From assembly GCF_000422465.1 (NCBI RefSeq), contig NZ_KE383843.1:310001-374000 (forward strand): DNA of 64,000 nt, read 5' to 3'. Origin of the DNA: Paenibacillus harenae DSM 16969 (lineage in GTDB: Bacteria > Bacillota > Bacilli > Paenibacillales > Paenibacillaceae). Position 1 is the stretch's first letter, and each line of letters begins with the position of its first letter. The position numbers and the translations under genes are program-made. This document shows positions 43,302-51,732 of this stretch, one piece after another. Below the pieces are notes generated by a model, which was not told the DNA's origin, ran no database searches, and was given only the letters and a program-made list of their open reading frames with translations.

Positions 43302-43346
43302 AGCGGTTGTACCGAAGGTTATACCGGGACAACCGCTTTGGTTTGT
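43302..43346 (+). terminator. Terminator of the lacI-type gene
   Basis: AGCGGTTGT (43302-43310) and ACAACCGCT (43329-43337) form a 9-bp stem followed by TTGGTTTGTTG. Confidence 0.7.
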
Positions 43347-43430
43347 TGATCGATTGCCTGCACTGCGTACGATACGCTTCGTACCGCATCTCGTTGCCTT
43401 CTTTACTGCTTCTTGTACCAGTTTCCTATA

Positions 43431-43458
43431 CAAAAAAACCGGAATAGCCCCGGTTTTA
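43431..43458 (-). terminator. Terminator of the YesN-type regulator gene
   Basis: On the minus strand AAAACCGG and CCGGTTTT form an 8-bp stem around GGCTATT, followed by TTTG. It overlaps the last codon of the regulator. Confidence 0.85.
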
Positions 43459-45051
43459 TCCATTCTTCTTCGATTCCTGCCGGTAATCGTTCGGCAGCTG
43501 TCCGTATTGCTTTTTAAACATATCGCTGAAATGGCGCGCGTTGTTGTAGCCGACCTTCTCCGCGACCTCGTAGACCATCAAATCCGTGCGGGCCAGCAGC
43601 TGCGCCGCATGACTCATCCGAACCTCCGTCACGTACTGCTTATAGTTCTGTTTCGTATGCTTCTTGAAGAAGCTGCTGAAATAATAAGGATTCATATACA
43701 CCATGCTGGCCATGGACTCCAAGGTGATTTCCTCGGCAAAATGCTCGTCGATATGCTGCTTCACTTTAGCCAGTACGATCTTGTCCTTATTGCCGGTATC
43801 CGTGCCGATTTCTTCATGCATTTGGCGGAACAAATCCGTAATGGCCCCGCTCATCTCTTCAAAGGACTCATAAGAGGCCAGCAAGCTTTGCAGCTCGCCT
43901 TTATTCATGACCTGCTTCGAAAGCTGGATCCCCGCTTTGACAAGCTCCTGGAATATAAACACCATGGAAGAGAAGCTCGTAGAAATCGCAAGCGACCGGT
44001 TGCCGTACGTTTCCTTACGGATCATCTCCAGCCACTTGCTTAGCTGATCGTTCACCTCCGTCCAGGTTTTGGAGGTCATGTGACGGATAATGCTCCACTG
44101 CTGCTCATACAGCTCCTGATTAAAAGCTTGGTCCTGAGCGGGCGGAATATAGCTAAGCACGCGGTTCAAACCGACGAAAAATTTGGTTTGCAGCGTGTTC
44201 TCCGCCTCGCGGTACGCTTCGGCGAGCTTCGGCATCCCATCGACGGTCCGGCTTACCGCAACGGAAACTTTCAGCTTCAGGAAGGTTTCGATCTTGCTCT
44301 TGACATCCTCGGCTAGCAGTATTGAATCCTCCGGCTTATCATGGCTTGCCGCGATGACGTGATGATCCCGCTTCATGAAGGCGAATCCGATTCCCGCATC
44401 CGTAATCGTCTCCTGCAGGACGTTCCCGATGGCAAACTCGATCAGTTTTTTTTCTTTCTCATTCCAGCGGTCGGATTCCTCCCGCAGACGTTCGATTTCG
44501 ATGATCGAGACGGAATACAGCGGACCTCGAAGCTGCGCTTCCACCTCGCGGTAGACCTTCGCCTGCGGGGACAGATTTCCGTCGGTCATTTGAATCAGCG
44601 CATCCTGCAGCTCTTCAATCCGGGTTTTCCTTTCCAATAACTGCAGCTTTCCTTTTCTTTTCTCTTCTTCATGATGAAGAGAAATCACCGACAACGTCTT
44701 CTCAAGCACGTTTTCCAGCTGCTGCTTAACGACCGGCTTCACCAAATAATCGATAGCGCCGTAAGCTACCGCGTCCCTGGCATAGGAGAATTCCTGATAA
44801 GCGCTGATGAAAATTACTTTAACCGGCAAATTGCGCTGCTTGATTTCCTTGATGATATCAATGCCTGACCGGAACGGCATGCTGATATCGCTGATGACGA
44901 TATCCGGCTCAAGCTCCTCGATCCGCTGCATAAGCTCGTTGCCGTCGTAGGCTTGCCCGGCGATTTCCATCCCGAAGGCCTTCCAGTCGATCAGCTTGCG
45001 AAGCCCTTTAATGATGATCGGTTCATCATCCGCCAGTATGATTCGGATCAT
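43456..45051 (-). CDS. Two-component response regulator, AraC type (YesN-like)
   Basis: 531 aa. The N-terminal receiver domain has DDE at residues 8-10 and the phospho-acceptor Asp in IVISDISMPFRSG. A long middle region precedes the C-terminal AraC-type HTH (EITLESMASMVYMNPYYFSSFF and VYEVAEKVGYNNARHFSDMF). GGAGG precedes the ATG. Its start overlaps the sensor gene by 26 bases. Systems of this type switch on nearby sugar uptake genes, here most likely the binding protein, permease and GH88 genes encoded upstream on the same strand. Confidence 0.94.
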   Translation of the reverse strand: MIRIILADDEPIIIKGLRKLIDWKAFGMEIAGQAYDGNELMQRIEELEPDIVISDISMPFRSGIDIIKEIKQRNLPVKVIFISAYQEFSYARDAVAYGAIDYLVKPVVKQQLENVLEKTLSVISLHHEEEKRKGKLQLLERKTRIEELQDALIQMTDGNLSPQAKVYREVEAQLRGPLYSVSIIEIERLREESDRWNEKEKKLIEFAIGNVLQETITDAGIGFAFMKRDHHVIAASHDKPEDSILLAEDVKSKIETFLKLKVSVAVSRTVDGMPKLAEAYREAENTLQTKFFVGLNRVLSYIPPAQDQAFNQELYEQQWSIIRHMTSKTWTEVNDQLSKWLEMIRKETYGNRSLAISTSFSSMVFIFQELVKAGIQLSKQVMNKGELQSLLASYESFEEMSGAITDLFRQMHEEIGTDTGNKDKIVLAKVKQHIDEHFAEEITLESMASMVYMNPYYFSSFFKKHTKQNYKQYVTEVRMSHAAQLLARTDLMVYEVAEKVGYNNARHFSDMFKKQYGQLPNDYRQESKKNG

Positions 45052-46807
45052 GCGGCAGCCCCTCCTTTATGGAAAATAACAATAATACGGATGTTCCCAC
45101 ATGCTTTCTGCTGCTCACGGATAAGCCGTAACCCTCGCCGCAAACCGACTTAATCCGTTCATGAACATTTTTTAAACCGACGTTTTTGGAAGGCGCCCCG
45201 GGATCCTCCAAGGAAATGTTCAGACGGTCCAGCTCGTCCTTCTCCATGCCGATCCCGTCGTCGTATACCGTAACCGCTAGCTTATCTCCGTCCGTTTCGA
45301 ACGAAATTTTGACGGTGCCCTTGCCTTTCGGGCGCAGGCCGTGCTGGACTGCATTCTCGACGATGGGCTGCAGCGACAGCTTCAGGATCGGCCAGTCTAA
45401 GTTGACCTTGTCCGAAATAGCGTAGACCAGATCGAAACGGTTCTCGAACCTGACCTCGATTATATAGAAATAATCCTTTAAATGCTCCAGCTCCCTGCGG
45501 ATCGTCACCAGTTCCTCGCCGTAATCGATCACGTATTTCAATTGGTTCGACAGCGACAAAATCATATCGCCGACCTCGACCGCGTCGCTGTGGACGGCAT
45601 TCATCCGGATGACCTCAAGCGTGTTGTATAAATAATGAGGACGGATTTGGCTTTTCAACGCGTTAAGCTCCGTTTGCTTCTGCTTGATCTCGGCTACATA
45701 CGCTTCATTGATGAACGCCTTCAGCCTGTCGACCATCCGGTTGAAGCCATGTGCCAACCGTCCCATTTCGTCATTGCCGTTCACTTCGACTTGAATTTCG
45801 AGATTGCCGGACTCCACCTTCGTCATTTGCTTGATCATGCCGCGTATAGGAGCCGCCAGCCGGCGGGAAAACCACGTGCCCATGACGATCAGAACGATCG
45901 AGCAGATACCGATGGCAATATATACGGCCGTGCTTGTCGTTTCCAGCTGTTCAAACAATTCATCGCTGGCGAATTTGACGAGAATCTCGCCGTCGATAAA
46001 CGGGATTTCCTCGCTAAGCACCAAATGCCCCCGGTCCGATGCCCGCAGGTCGGCACTCTGGATCGTTGACAGCTCTCGATTGCTGAAATACAGACGGTTC
46101 TGTCCGTCCAGCACATATAGCTCATCCTTCTCGCCGAGCTTAAGCTCGCGCAGGAACTGGTCGGCCAAACGGACGTCGACGTCGAAAAATAAGGTGCCGA
46201 CGATCTTCGGCTCGCGCGTTAACGCACCCGACGTATCGATTAAGTTTCTGCCGATCGTGATGACCTGCTCATTGGAGCCAAACACGTAGCTGTCGGCATG
46301 CGTCGGATAAACGAGAAGATCCGTCGGATTATCCTTCATCGCAGCAAGCCAGACGTCTGCAGGAAGCTTGTCCGGCATAATCACTTTGTTTTCTTTGGCC
46401 TGATAATAAAGCTTCCGGTCCTTGGTTCGGATAAAATAAGCGCTGTTAATATAGCGGTCGCTGTACATGACCATCTTGAGAAAGGTATCGATCGGCACCG
46501 CATTGATTTGTTCCCGTTCGTTGACGTTCCGGGTCTGGTTGTCGGCGAAACTTTCGAGGAACGTATCGTATCTGCCCGTATACATCAGCAAAGAGATCTC
46601 ATTGTAATTATTGAAAGCCGAGTTCAGGTTATAGCTGACATACAAGACCATTTGGCGCAAATTATCCTTCGTATACCGCTCGACATGACCGGAGAAGGTC
46701 TCAACGGAATAATAGCTCAGCGCAAACAAGGGAATTAAGCCCACGATAATAAAAGCCGCAGAAAATTTGACGAACACGCTGTTCCATTTTGGCATCCAAT
46801 TCTTCAC
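45026..46807 (-). CDS. Sensor histidine kinase (YesM-like)
   Basis: 593 aa from GTG 46807 (AAAGGGGAG upstream); the frame is open 16 codons further. A first TM segment near the N-terminus is followed by an extracellular sensor region of about 240 residues, a second TM (STAVYIAIGICSIVLIVMGTWF) with a HAMP domain, the His_kinase motif QIRPHYLYNTLEVIR (phospho-His) and an HATPase domain with VENAVQHGLRPKGKG and VYDDGIGM. It probably senses an oligosaccharide outside the cell and phosphorylates the YesN-type regulator. Confidence 0.93.
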   Translation of the reverse strand: MKNWMPKWNSVFVKFSAAFIIVGLIPLFALSYYSVETFSGHVERYTKDNLRQMVLYVSYNLNSAFNNYNEISLLMYTGRYDTFLESFADNQTRNVNEREQINAVPIDTFLKMVMYSDRYINSAYFIRTKDRKLYYQAKENKVIMPDKLPADVWLAAMKDNPTDLLVYPTHADSYVFGSNEQVITIGRNLIDTSGALTREPKIVGTLFFDVDVRLADQFLRELKLGEKDELYVLDGQNRLYFSNRELSTIQSADLRASDRGHLVLSEEIPFIDGEILVKFASDELFEQLETTSTAVYIAIGICSIVLIVMGTWFSRRLAAPIRGMIKQMTKVESGNLEIQVEVNGNDEMGRLAHGFNRMVDRLKAFINEAYVAEIKQKQTELNALKSQIRPHYLYNTLEVIRMNAVHSDAVEVGDMILSLSNQLKYVIDYGEELVTIRRELEHLKDYFYIIEVRFENRFDLVYAISDKVNLDWPILKLSLQPIVENAVQHGLRPKGKGTVKISFETDGDKLAVTVYDDGIGMEKDELDRLNISLEDPGAPSKNVGLKNVHERIKSVCGEGYGLSVSSRKHVGTSVLLLFSIKEGLPHDPNHTGG

Positions 46808-46872
46808 GCCGCAGCTCCCCTTTATTTCAATCTCCGCCGATTTATCATACCACACCGCAGCATAACACGAAT

Positions 46873-46909
46873 GGCTACCCCTTGGATCTGTCCGATCGTC
46901 GGGGTAGCC
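46873..46909 (-). terminator. Hairpin between GH88 and sensor genes
   Basis: GGCTACCCC (46873-46881) and GGGGTAGCC (46901-46909) form a perfect 9-bp stem in the gap after GH88. The T tract is weak, so attenuation is as likely as full termination. Confidence 0.55.
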
Positions 46910-46941
46910 GTTTGGCTTACGCTATAAGATTTAAGATGGCC

Positions 46942-48096
46942 TTACCATAAATATAAGTCATTGCCTTTAAGCTTGAAGACGGCCTCCATGAAATAATAAT
47001 CGCCGTAAATAATTGGCGTATGACGGTTATCGTGATGATAGGCCGCTGATCCGTTGATCAGGATGTTGTCGGAATCCGTCGTCCAATCGCTGCGGGATGC
47101 GTCAAGCGTCTTCAGCAGCTTCAATGCCGCGCCGATGTATACGTCCTTCTCATGCGGATCGACGGCCTTGGCTATTTCAATCAAACCGCATGCCGCGATA
47201 GCCGCCGCCGTCGAATCTTCGTACGCGGGCTCCTTCGGCTGCCTGAAGTCAATCGGTATAATGCCACTCTCCGGGATATTAGCCATAAAATAATGCGCGA
47301 TCCGTTTCGCCGTATGCAAATAATCTTCTTTGCCGGTATGAATATAGCTCATCATAAAGCCGTATAGCGCCCAGGTCTGTCCCCTTGTCCAGGAGGAGCC
47401 CTCCGCATAGCCTTGGCCCCCGTAGGTTCTGACCACGCCGCCCTGGAAAGGGTCGAACTCCACGATATGGTTGACGGAGCCGTCCGGCCTTACGAACGCC
47501 GACATGGCGGTATCCGCGTGCTTCATCGCAATTTGCTTGAATCTCGGGTCGCCCGATTCCTCCGTTGCCCAATACAGCAGCGGGATGTTGAACATGCAGT
47601 CTATAATCGCCCAGCCCCGGGTATCGCTTCCCTCGAGATCGTTCCACGCGCGGATGAATCCACCGGCCAGATTAAATCGGCCGGCGAGCAGATTGGCTGC
47701 GTGCATCGCTCTTTTCCGGGATTCCGGATTGCCCGTAACCTTGTAATTCGCTACGCTGGTCGGCAGCCACATAAATCCGACATCGTGATGCAGGCCGTAA
47801 AATTGATGGAAGCATTCGTCCAGCTTCTCTTCCGAAACGGATGCAATTTCTTTATATTTCTCGTTGCCGGTTTCATGATACATCAGCCACATCATGCCGC
47901 CCCAGAAGCCGTTCGTCCACCAGTTAATCCCGTCCGTCTCCGTGCCCGTCGGGTTATCTGCCGCGCGGTCGTCATGCGTGCCGCCTATCGTCGTATAAGG
48001 AATTTTATGCCTGGACTTTTCGCTTACCCCGTCCATTTTCGCCGTTATCTTATGAATAACGCCATTCAGCCAAGCCTGATCATTCGTTTGCAGCAT
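46942..48096 (-). CDS. Unsaturated glucuronyl hydrolase, GH88
   Basis: 384 aa, no signal peptide. It has the (alpha/alpha)6 barrel with GINWWTNGFWGGMMWLMYHETG, HHDVGFMWLPTS and RGWAIIDCMFNIPLLYWA, which hold the conserved Asp residues of the family, and SSWTRGQTWALYGFMMSY. GH88 enzymes hydrate the unsaturated uronic acid left by polysaccharide lyases on glycosaminoglycan- or gellan/xanthan-like oligomers. It follows two permease genes by about 40 bases, so it processes the imported oligomers in the cytosol. Confidence 0.93.
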   Translation of the reverse strand: MLQTNDQAWLNGVIHKITAKMDGVSEKSRHKIPYTTIGGTHDDRAADNPTGTETDGINWWTNGFWGGMMWLMYHETGNEKYKEIASVSEEKLDECFHQFYGLHHDVGFMWLPTSVANYKVTGNPESRKRAMHAANLLAGRFNLAGGFIRAWNDLEGSDTRGWAIIDCMFNIPLLYWATEESGDPRFKQIAMKHADTAMSAFVRPDGSVNHIVEFDPFQGGVVRTYGGQGYAEGSSWTRGQTWALYGFMMSYIHTGKEDYLHTAKRIAHYFMANIPESGIIPIDFRQPKEPAYEDSTAAAIAACGLIEIAKAVDPHEKDVYIGAALKLLKTLDASRSDWTTDSDNILINGSAAYHHDNRHTPIIYGDYYFMEAVFKLKGNDLYLW

Positions 48097-48135
48097 GTTT
48101 CGTTCCTACTTTCCACTCGTATAGTTTCCTTCAAA

Positions 48136-48966
48136 CTACCCTTTAATAGCCCCGGACGATACGCCCTTCACGAAATACTTCTGCAGGGAGAGGAACGCAA
48201 TCAGAACCGGGACTAGCGACATCGTCGTGCCGGCAAAAATCATATCCCAGCGCGAGGAGAACTCGCCGACGTAATAGAATAGCTCTACGATCATCGTTTT
48301 GGCTTGGCCCGCAGGCAGCACCATCATCGGCATCAGGAAGTCGTTCCAAATGCCAAGCCCCTGCAGCACGACCATGCTGGCCGTAACCGGTCCGAGCAGA
48401 GGGAATACGATTTTCCAGAAGATGCCCGTTCTCGTGCAGCCGTCGATTTCCGCGGATTCTTCGATCTCCCGCGGCACGCCTTTGAGAAAGCTTGTATAGA
48501 GCAGGACACCGAAGCCGACGGAGCCGGCGATATAAATCAGGATGGGTCCCCAGAGGGTGCCGAACAATCCGATCATCTTCAGCTGCTTGAACAAAGGAAT
48601 CATGTATACCTGAAACGGAATCATCATGCCGAACAGGAAATACGTGAATATGCCGTTCGTCCATCTCGTGTTCGTTCTCTCGATCGCGTAAGCCGCCATC
48701 GGGATCACAAGGATCATAACGGCAATCGAGCAGAGCGTCAGAATCGCGCTGTTAAGCATCGCTTCCGGATATTTGGTCTCGGTCAGCAGGTACCTGAAGC
48801 TCTCCAGATAGAACTCTTTCGGAAACGCGATCGCATCGCGCATAATTTCGCTGTTGCTTTTGAACGCGGACATGATATTGAAAAAGATCGGAAAGGCAAA
48901 TATTACGGCAATGAACAGGGTTACGATGAGAACGATAACGTCAATGGCTTTTATTTCTTTTTTCAT
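48136..48966 (-). CDS. Sugar ABC transporter permease (MalG/UgpE type)
   Basis: 276 aa, six membrane segments. Family marks are AFPIFFNIMSAFKSNSEI near the start, the EAA loop EIEESAEIDGCTRTGIFWKIVFPLLGPV and the tail QKYFVKGVSSGAIKG. It begins one base after the stop of the partner permease, so translation is coupled. It transports the oligosaccharide delivered by the lipoprotein encoded upstream; no ATPase is present in the operon. Confidence 0.94.
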   Translation of the reverse strand: MKKEIKAIDVIVLIVTLFIAVIFAFPIFFNIMSAFKSNSEIMRDAIAFPKEFYLESFRYLLTETKYPEAMLNSAILTLCSIAVMILVIPMAAYAIERTNTRWTNGIFTYFLFGMMIPFQVYMIPLFKQLKMIGLFGTLWGPILIYIAGSVGFGVLLYTSFLKGVPREIEESAEIDGCTRTGIFWKIVFPLLGPVTASMVVLQGLGIWNDFLMPMMVLPAGQAKTMIVELFYYVGEFSSRWDMIFAGTTMSLVPVLIAFLSLQKYFVKGVSSGAIKG

Positions 48967-48967
48967 G

Positions 48968-49861
48968 TTACATCTGCACCTCTCTCTTGCGAAGCAGCTT
49001 AATCTGAATGAGGGAGATAAGCAAGGTGAGCAGGAACAGCACGATCGCCAGTGCCGTACCGAAGCCTTGTCTCAATTCGCCAAAGCCGACCTTATAGATG
49101 ATATACGTCAACGTTTCCGTTGCAAACCCCGGACCGCCGTCGGTCATAACCGCGATTTGATCGAAAATTTTCAGCGACCCGATCATCGACAGCATGACGC
49201 AAACCGTCGTAGCTCCCGCAAGCAGCGGAAACGTAATGTGCCGGAACTGCTGCCAGCGATTCGCGCCGTCTATGCTCGCCGCTTCGTTCAATTCCTGAGG
49301 TATGCCCTGCAGGCCTGCCAAATAAATAATCATATAGTAACCGGCTGCCTTCCAAACGGTGGACAAAATAATCGATATCAAGGCGAAATCGGGATCGCCC
49401 AGCCAATCCGTCTTCAGAGAGCCGAGACCAATCATATCCAATAATTGATTCATAACGCCGAAATTGTAATTCAGAATAATCATCCAGATAAAGCCCATAA
49501 TAATACCGCTCATCAGAACGGGGAAATAAAATATACTGCGAAACAGGTTGCGGAACCATCGTACCTGATCGACCAATATAGCGAGTGCCAGAGCGACGAT
49601 ATTCTCCAAAATCACTAACGAGACAGCGAAGATCATCGTATTTTTCAAGGCGTTATGGACGCGGGGGCTCTTGACGATTTCGATAAAGTTGTCCAATCCG
49701 ATGTAACGGATGTTGTCGCTGATCCCGTCCCATGACGTAAAGCTGAGGTATACGCTGCTCAGCGTCGGCACGATGACGAAAGCCGTATATACGAGAAGCG
49801 CCGGCAGGATAAACCAAAAGGCGTAATTCGTCCACTTCTTTTTCTTTGTCTGGGCAATCAT
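48968..49861 (-). CDS. Sugar ABC transporter permease (MalF/UgpA type)
   Basis: 297 aa, six membrane segments. The start KKKWTNYAFWFILPALLVYTAFVIVPTLSSVYLSF and the EAA loop ELNEAASIDGANRWQQFRHITFPLL define the type. It lies downstream of the binding-protein gene with a hairpin between, an arrangement that usually gives more binding protein than permease. The C-terminus ends in LIQIKLLRKREVQM, as is common. Confidence 0.94.
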   Translation of the reverse strand: MIAQTKKKKWTNYAFWFILPALLVYTAFVIVPTLSSVYLSFTSWDGISDNIRYIGLDNFIEIVKSPRVHNALKNTMIFAVSLVILENIVALALAILVDQVRWFRNLFRSIFYFPVLMSGIIMGFIWMIILNYNFGVMNQLLDMIGLGSLKTDWLGDPDFALISIILSTVWKAAGYYMIIYLAGLQGIPQELNEAASIDGANRWQQFRHITFPLLAGATTVCVMLSMIGSLKIFDQIAVMTDGGPGFATETLTYIIYKVGFGELRQGFGTALAIVLFLLTLLISLIQIKLLRKREVQM

Positions 49862-49914
49862 GGCTTTCTCCTACTTCCTCAAAGAGTTTGATAAGCGTTA
49901 CGGACCGTTACTTA

Positions 49915-49951
49915 AAAAGAGAACCTCCGCGTCGGCAGAGGCTGCTCTTTT
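49915..49951 (-). terminator. Intercistronic attenuator between binding protein and permease
   Basis: On the minus strand AAAAGAG and CTCTTTT, together with CCTC/GAGG inside, form a long stem followed by TTAAG. A leaky terminator here would lower permease expression relative to the binding protein. Confidence 0.65.
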
Positions 49952-49987
49952 AATGTCATACGGGTCATGCAGGACTGCAGCTTGCTA

Positions 49988-51331
49988 TTACTGCTGATTG
50001 GCTTTCACGTTGTTGTCGTACTCGGTGTCGGCCTGTTTCATATATTCCGTCACGTCGCCGTCCTTCAGCACAAGCTCTTGAAGGAGCTTATAGAACCAAT
50101 TGCGGAATTGCGGCGGAATCGAGTTGTCGCCGTACCAGTTGGCGAGACCCAACGATTTCACGACGGAATCGTCGCTCATGAGACGAAGCACTTCTTTCAT
50201 TTGCTCACCCGTTTCATACGTCACATCGGCAGTCGTAGTCGGAATGCCGTTAACGGTGGCAAGGTAAGGACCGTATTGTGCCGGCTCGAAGAAGAATTTG
50301 ATAAAATCCTTCATTGCCGTCACTTTATCCGCGTCTTTGGCCGCATCAGCCGACAACGACCAGCCTGCAAGGCTTGGCAAACCGGTGATGACCGTTTTGC
50401 CTTCGCGGTTAGGCACCGCATAGAAACCGAATTCAAAGTTCGGATCCGCTTCCGAGATTTGGCCGAACATCCAAGGGCCGGAGAACAATTGAGCCGCTTT
50501 GCCCGTTACCAGAATGGAAGCCGTCTGGTTGTCAGCCGTGCTGAGCCAGCCTTTGTCCACGTATTTCGCGAACAATTCCTTGTAGTCCGTAACCGCTTTT
50601 ACCATGTTGGCATCGGTGAAGCTTGCGGTCTTGGCCGTACGCTTCGAGTTCCAATCCGGATCCGCCGCGTATACCTCGTTCTCGAAGAAGTAGTTCGTCC
50701 AGAAGCCCATGTGGAAAATATCTTTGCCGCCGACGACGATCGGAGAAATACCGGAAGCCGCAAGCTTTTCTTGAGCAGCCAGAAACTCGTCGTAGGTTTT
50801 AGGAAGCTCCGTAATTCCTGCATCGGCATAAGCCTTTTTGCTGTAAATAATACCCTGCGGCGCAGTGCCGGTCAAAGGCGCGTTGAAGATTTTTCCGTCG
50901 TATTCCGGCAATACTTTAAACAAGCCTCGAAGTTCTTCGGGCAGCTCGACGATTTTGCCCGCATCGGCGAATACTTTCGTGTCGCGCATTTCGACCAGAT
51001 CCGGGAATTGGCCTACCGCGTCTTTTGTTTTAAGCCAATCCAGGTATGCCGAGGATGTCGTTTCGCTGTAATTCACGATTTTAATGTGCGGATTTTTCGC
51101 CGTGAATGCGTCGATCGTCGTTTCGATCGCTTTCTTCGTTGCCGGGTCGCCGGTGGCGTAAGCAATCGAAAAGCTAACTTCTTTAGGGGCTTCCGTGCCA
51201 TTATTCGCGGAGTCGCTTGGCGCTGCTCCGTTATTTCCGTTGTTCGCATTATTTCCGCCGCCGCAAGCGGTCAAGATCAAAGTCAAAGCCATCATTGTCG
51301 TAACGAATTTAAGCATCGGTTGTTTTGCCAT
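49988..51331 (-). CDS. Sugar ABC transporter substrate-binding lipoprotein
   Basis: 447 aa from ATG 51331, preceded by GGGAGG; the open frame continues 10 codons upstream without an RBS. The lipobox is LTACGGG with an Asn-rich linker. An SBP_bac_1 fold follows (VSFSIAYATGDPATKKAIETTI, LYIEVG-type segments and GPWMFGQISEADPNFEFGFYAVP). It is the first gene of the operon with two permeases and GH88, so the ligand is probably an unsaturated uronic-acid oligosaccharide. Expression is likely driven by the YesM/YesN pair encoded downstream. Confidence 0.93.
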   Translation of the reverse strand: MAKQPMLKFVTTMMALTLILTACGGGNNANNGNNGAAPSDSANNGTEAPKEVSFSIAYATGDPATKKAIETTIDAFTAKNPHIKIVNYSETTSSAYLDWLKTKDAVGQFPDLVEMRDTKVFADAGKIVELPEELRGLFKVLPEYDGKIFNAPLTGTAPQGIIYSKKAYADAGITELPKTYDEFLAAQEKLAASGISPIVVGGKDIFHMGFWTNYFFENEVYAADPDWNSKRTAKTASFTDANMVKAVTDYKELFAKYVDKGWLSTADNQTASILVTGKAAQLFSGPWMFGQISEADPNFEFGFYAVPNREGKTVITGLPSLAGWSLSADAAKDADKVTAMKDFIKFFFEPAQYGPYLATVNGIPTTTADVTYETGEQMKEVLRLMSDDSVVKSLGLANWYGDNSIPPQFRNWFYKLLQELVLKDGDVTEYMKQADTEYDNNVKANQQ

Positions 51332-51618
51332 AATGCTTGGACCTCCCTTTATGATCTGCATGGTTTAGAGGAATGCTCCTGCAAGATGTGCGCATCATCT
51401 TGTTTCCTGCTTTTCCTTGAAATAAGATTAACATCATTTATCATTTGGTAGAATGAAGTTTTTTAAGACGGATGTGACGCTAATTTAAGATAATCGCTTC
51501 CCGGATAGGTCATTATCCCTAATAACCGTCATTGACCGGCATATCCGAAGCCAAGCTTCCTGGTTTACTCTTTCCCCCGGCTCCCTGCTCCATGCGAACA
51601 ATGGACCTTAAAATTAGG
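51332..51618. other. Upstream region of the GH88 operon
   Basis: About 290 bases without a gene, holding the operon promoter. A small dyad GGATA-GGTCA-TTATCC is present at 51503-51518; it includes a TTATCCCTA that also occurs upstream of the HTH-dnaA genes. I could not fix a core promoter. Confidence 0.5.
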
Positions 51619-51661
51619 CAAAAAAGCCCCGCAACAGCTGCATTGCGGCTGCGGGACTTTT
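51619..51661. terminator. Terminator downstream of dnaA
   Basis: AAAAG-C-CCCGCA pairs with TGCGGG-A-CTTTT around an inner AGC/GCT stem. There are A and T tracts on both sides, so it works on the minus strand as the dnaA terminator. Confidence 0.85.
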
Positions 51662-51732
51662 GATGTATGATGATATTTCTTATGCTTTTCCTTTGACTAG
51701 TTTATTAGATGGGCTCCTTCAAATCAATATCC

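Noticed and set aside
49967..51451. 494-codon open frame on the plus strand
   Set aside because: It is antisense to the binding-protein gene, which has a lipobox, RBS and family motifs. The antisense translation is Arg/His/Phe-rich without any recognisable domain, as expected for a GC-rich shadow.
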